The position numbers and the translations under genes are program-made. From an uncultured Microcaldota archaeon (GTDB lineage Archaea; Micrarchaeota; Micrarchaeia; Anstonellales; Bilamarchaeaceae), in NCBI GenBank assembly GCA_903835325.1, contig CAILMU010000065.1, forward strand, positions 1-6,453: a DNA stretch of 6,453 nt, written 5' to 3'. Shown here in pieces: positions 5,844 through 6,453 of this stretch (positions within the stretch are counted from its first letter, which is position 1; every line of letters begins with the position of its first letter). Below the pieces are notes generated by a model. That model was not told where the DNA came from, made no database searches, and was given only the letters and a program-made list of their open reading frames with translations.

Positions 5844-5877
5844 AAAAAAAAGAGAAAAATAGAGGATTTAACCTCTA
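5844..5877 (-). terminator. Hairpin plus T-run terminator of the S-layer gene
   Basis: On the minus strand TAGAGG-TTAAAT-CCTCTA forms a perfect 6-bp stem with a 6-base loop (5877-5860), followed directly by TTTTT, CTC and eight T (5859-5844). The TAG stop codon of the S-layer gene is the first three bases of the stem. This looks like a bacterial intrinsic terminator; in archaea the U-run alone is often enough. Confidence 0.7.
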
Positions 5878-6453
5878 GACCTTCTTGACCTGGCTGATGA
5901 AGTCCTGAGCCGCGGATAAGGTGTCTGATGCCTGAGCACCAGCGACCACTATCTTCGATCCCTGCACGACTTCTTTCACCATCTTCGGATTCGCTGTCCA
6001 GTCGACCGTGCTCCCTTGGAGCAAGCCTGCTGTGACCGAGTTGACCTTGTCACCACCAACTGATACCAGGGTGTTGACGCCAGCCGCATCGGAATCCAGG
6101 ATGACCAGGTTCCCGTATGTGCTGAAGTCTGTCGGTGTGGCTACCGATACGCTCGCCGCGTTGTTCGGCATGACGACGGCTGATACGCCGCTCATGTCCG
6201 CCGTGCAAGCAGATGCCGCGCCTGCCGCGCTGCATGCTCCGACAGTCTCGGTTATGTCCAAGACTTTCACAGTCACGCCGTTCACGACAGTCGATTCGCC
6301 CTTGCCCAGCGTGACAATGCTCGCCGAGCTTGAGCTCGCATTCGCTGATGCGGCCGCCATGTACCATTGGGCGTGTCCCAATTTGTGCGCCATGGTGAAG
6401 GCGACATTCGTCTTGTCTGCCGTCTGGAAGAGCGAACCTCTTTCAGAAACATA
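5875..6453 (-). CDS. S-layer protein of Methanococcus type, C-terminal part, cut by window edge
   Basis: The frame is open through the right edge, so these 192 residues are only the end of the protein; the internal ATG at 6393 is not the start. The fragment opens with YVSERGSLF, continues with KTNVAFTMAHKLGHAQWYMA, a KGESTVVNGVTVKVLDI segment (51-67), and ends with NLVILDS...SVGGDKVNSVTAGLL and SKIVVAGAQASDTLSAAQDFI (166-186). The SERG, VGG-x-x-VN and VVAG-x-x-x-x-DT-x-x-AA pattern resembles the C-terminal S-layer domain of Methanococcus surface proteins and their DPANN relatives, which form the paracrystalline cell coat. Composition is Ala/Ser/Val-rich and acidic-neutral, with one sequon (NAS at 38) and two cysteines (74 and 83) that may form a disulfide. 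No C-terminal membrane anchor is present. The family call rests on remembered motifs. Confidence 0.75.
   Translation of the reverse strand, partial: YVSERGSLFQTADKTNVAFTMAHKLGHAQWYMAAASANASSSSASIVTLGKGESTVVNGVTVKVLDITETVGACSAAGAASACTADMSGVSAVVMPNNAASVSVATPTDFSTYGNLVILDSDAAGVNTLVSVGGDKVNSVTAGLLQGSTVDWTANPKMVKEVVQGSKIVVAGAQASDTLSAAQDFISQVKKV

Noticed and set aside
1..6453. Search for CRISPR arrays, insertion sequences, tRNA or rRNA genes and att sites
   Set aside because: No regularly spaced repeats, transposase-like frames, terminal inverted repeats or tRNA-like cloverleaf sequences were seen by eye.

Overview
The window is archaeal, and every gene is read leftwards on the minus strand. The right half of the frame is cell-envelope material and the left two thirds is the start of the universal ribosomal-protein operon. 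The gene order uL3-uL4-uL23-uL2-uS19-uL22-uS3 with archaeal-type proteins (short uL23, uL3 starting RRPRRGS, uL4 with the GRRAHPPK motif), Shine-Dalgarno sites of GGTGAT type, and a Methanococcus-type S-layer C-terminal domain together exclude bacteria. The mixture of a moderately GC-rich genome, compact spacing and an S-layer protein of this type fits a DPANN lineage such as Micrarchaeota or Diapherotrites, but that placement is inference and a methanogen-like euryarchaeon is not ruled out.

Layout, in transcription order from the right edge: (1) the last 192 residues of a secreted S-layer-like protein (6453-5875), ending in a hairpin plus T-run terminator that overlaps its stop codon; (2) a short AT-rich spacer with a TTTTTAAA promoter box; (3) an unrecognised 384-residue putative lipoprotein with two folded regions joined by an Ala/Pro/Thr-rich linker (5715-4561), followed by a T-run; (4) a roughly 250-base non-coding stretch (4560-4307) holding a second TTTTTAAA box and a chain of small, partly mutually exclusive hairpins, probably the long leader of the ribosomal operon; (5) seven ribosomal protein genes packed with overlaps or gaps of at most about 22 bases, the last one (uS3) cut by the left window edge.

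The ribosomal genes are orthodox in order and core sequence. At three junctions the stop codon of one gene lies inside the Shine-Dalgarno sequence of the next, which fixes the start codons and implies translational coupling. The less ordinary points are the long His-containing C-terminal tail of uL22, the structured leader before uL3, and the unrecognised lipoprotein next to the S-layer gene. I see no mobile element, CRISPR, tRNA or rRNA, and no clear new multi-gene system.
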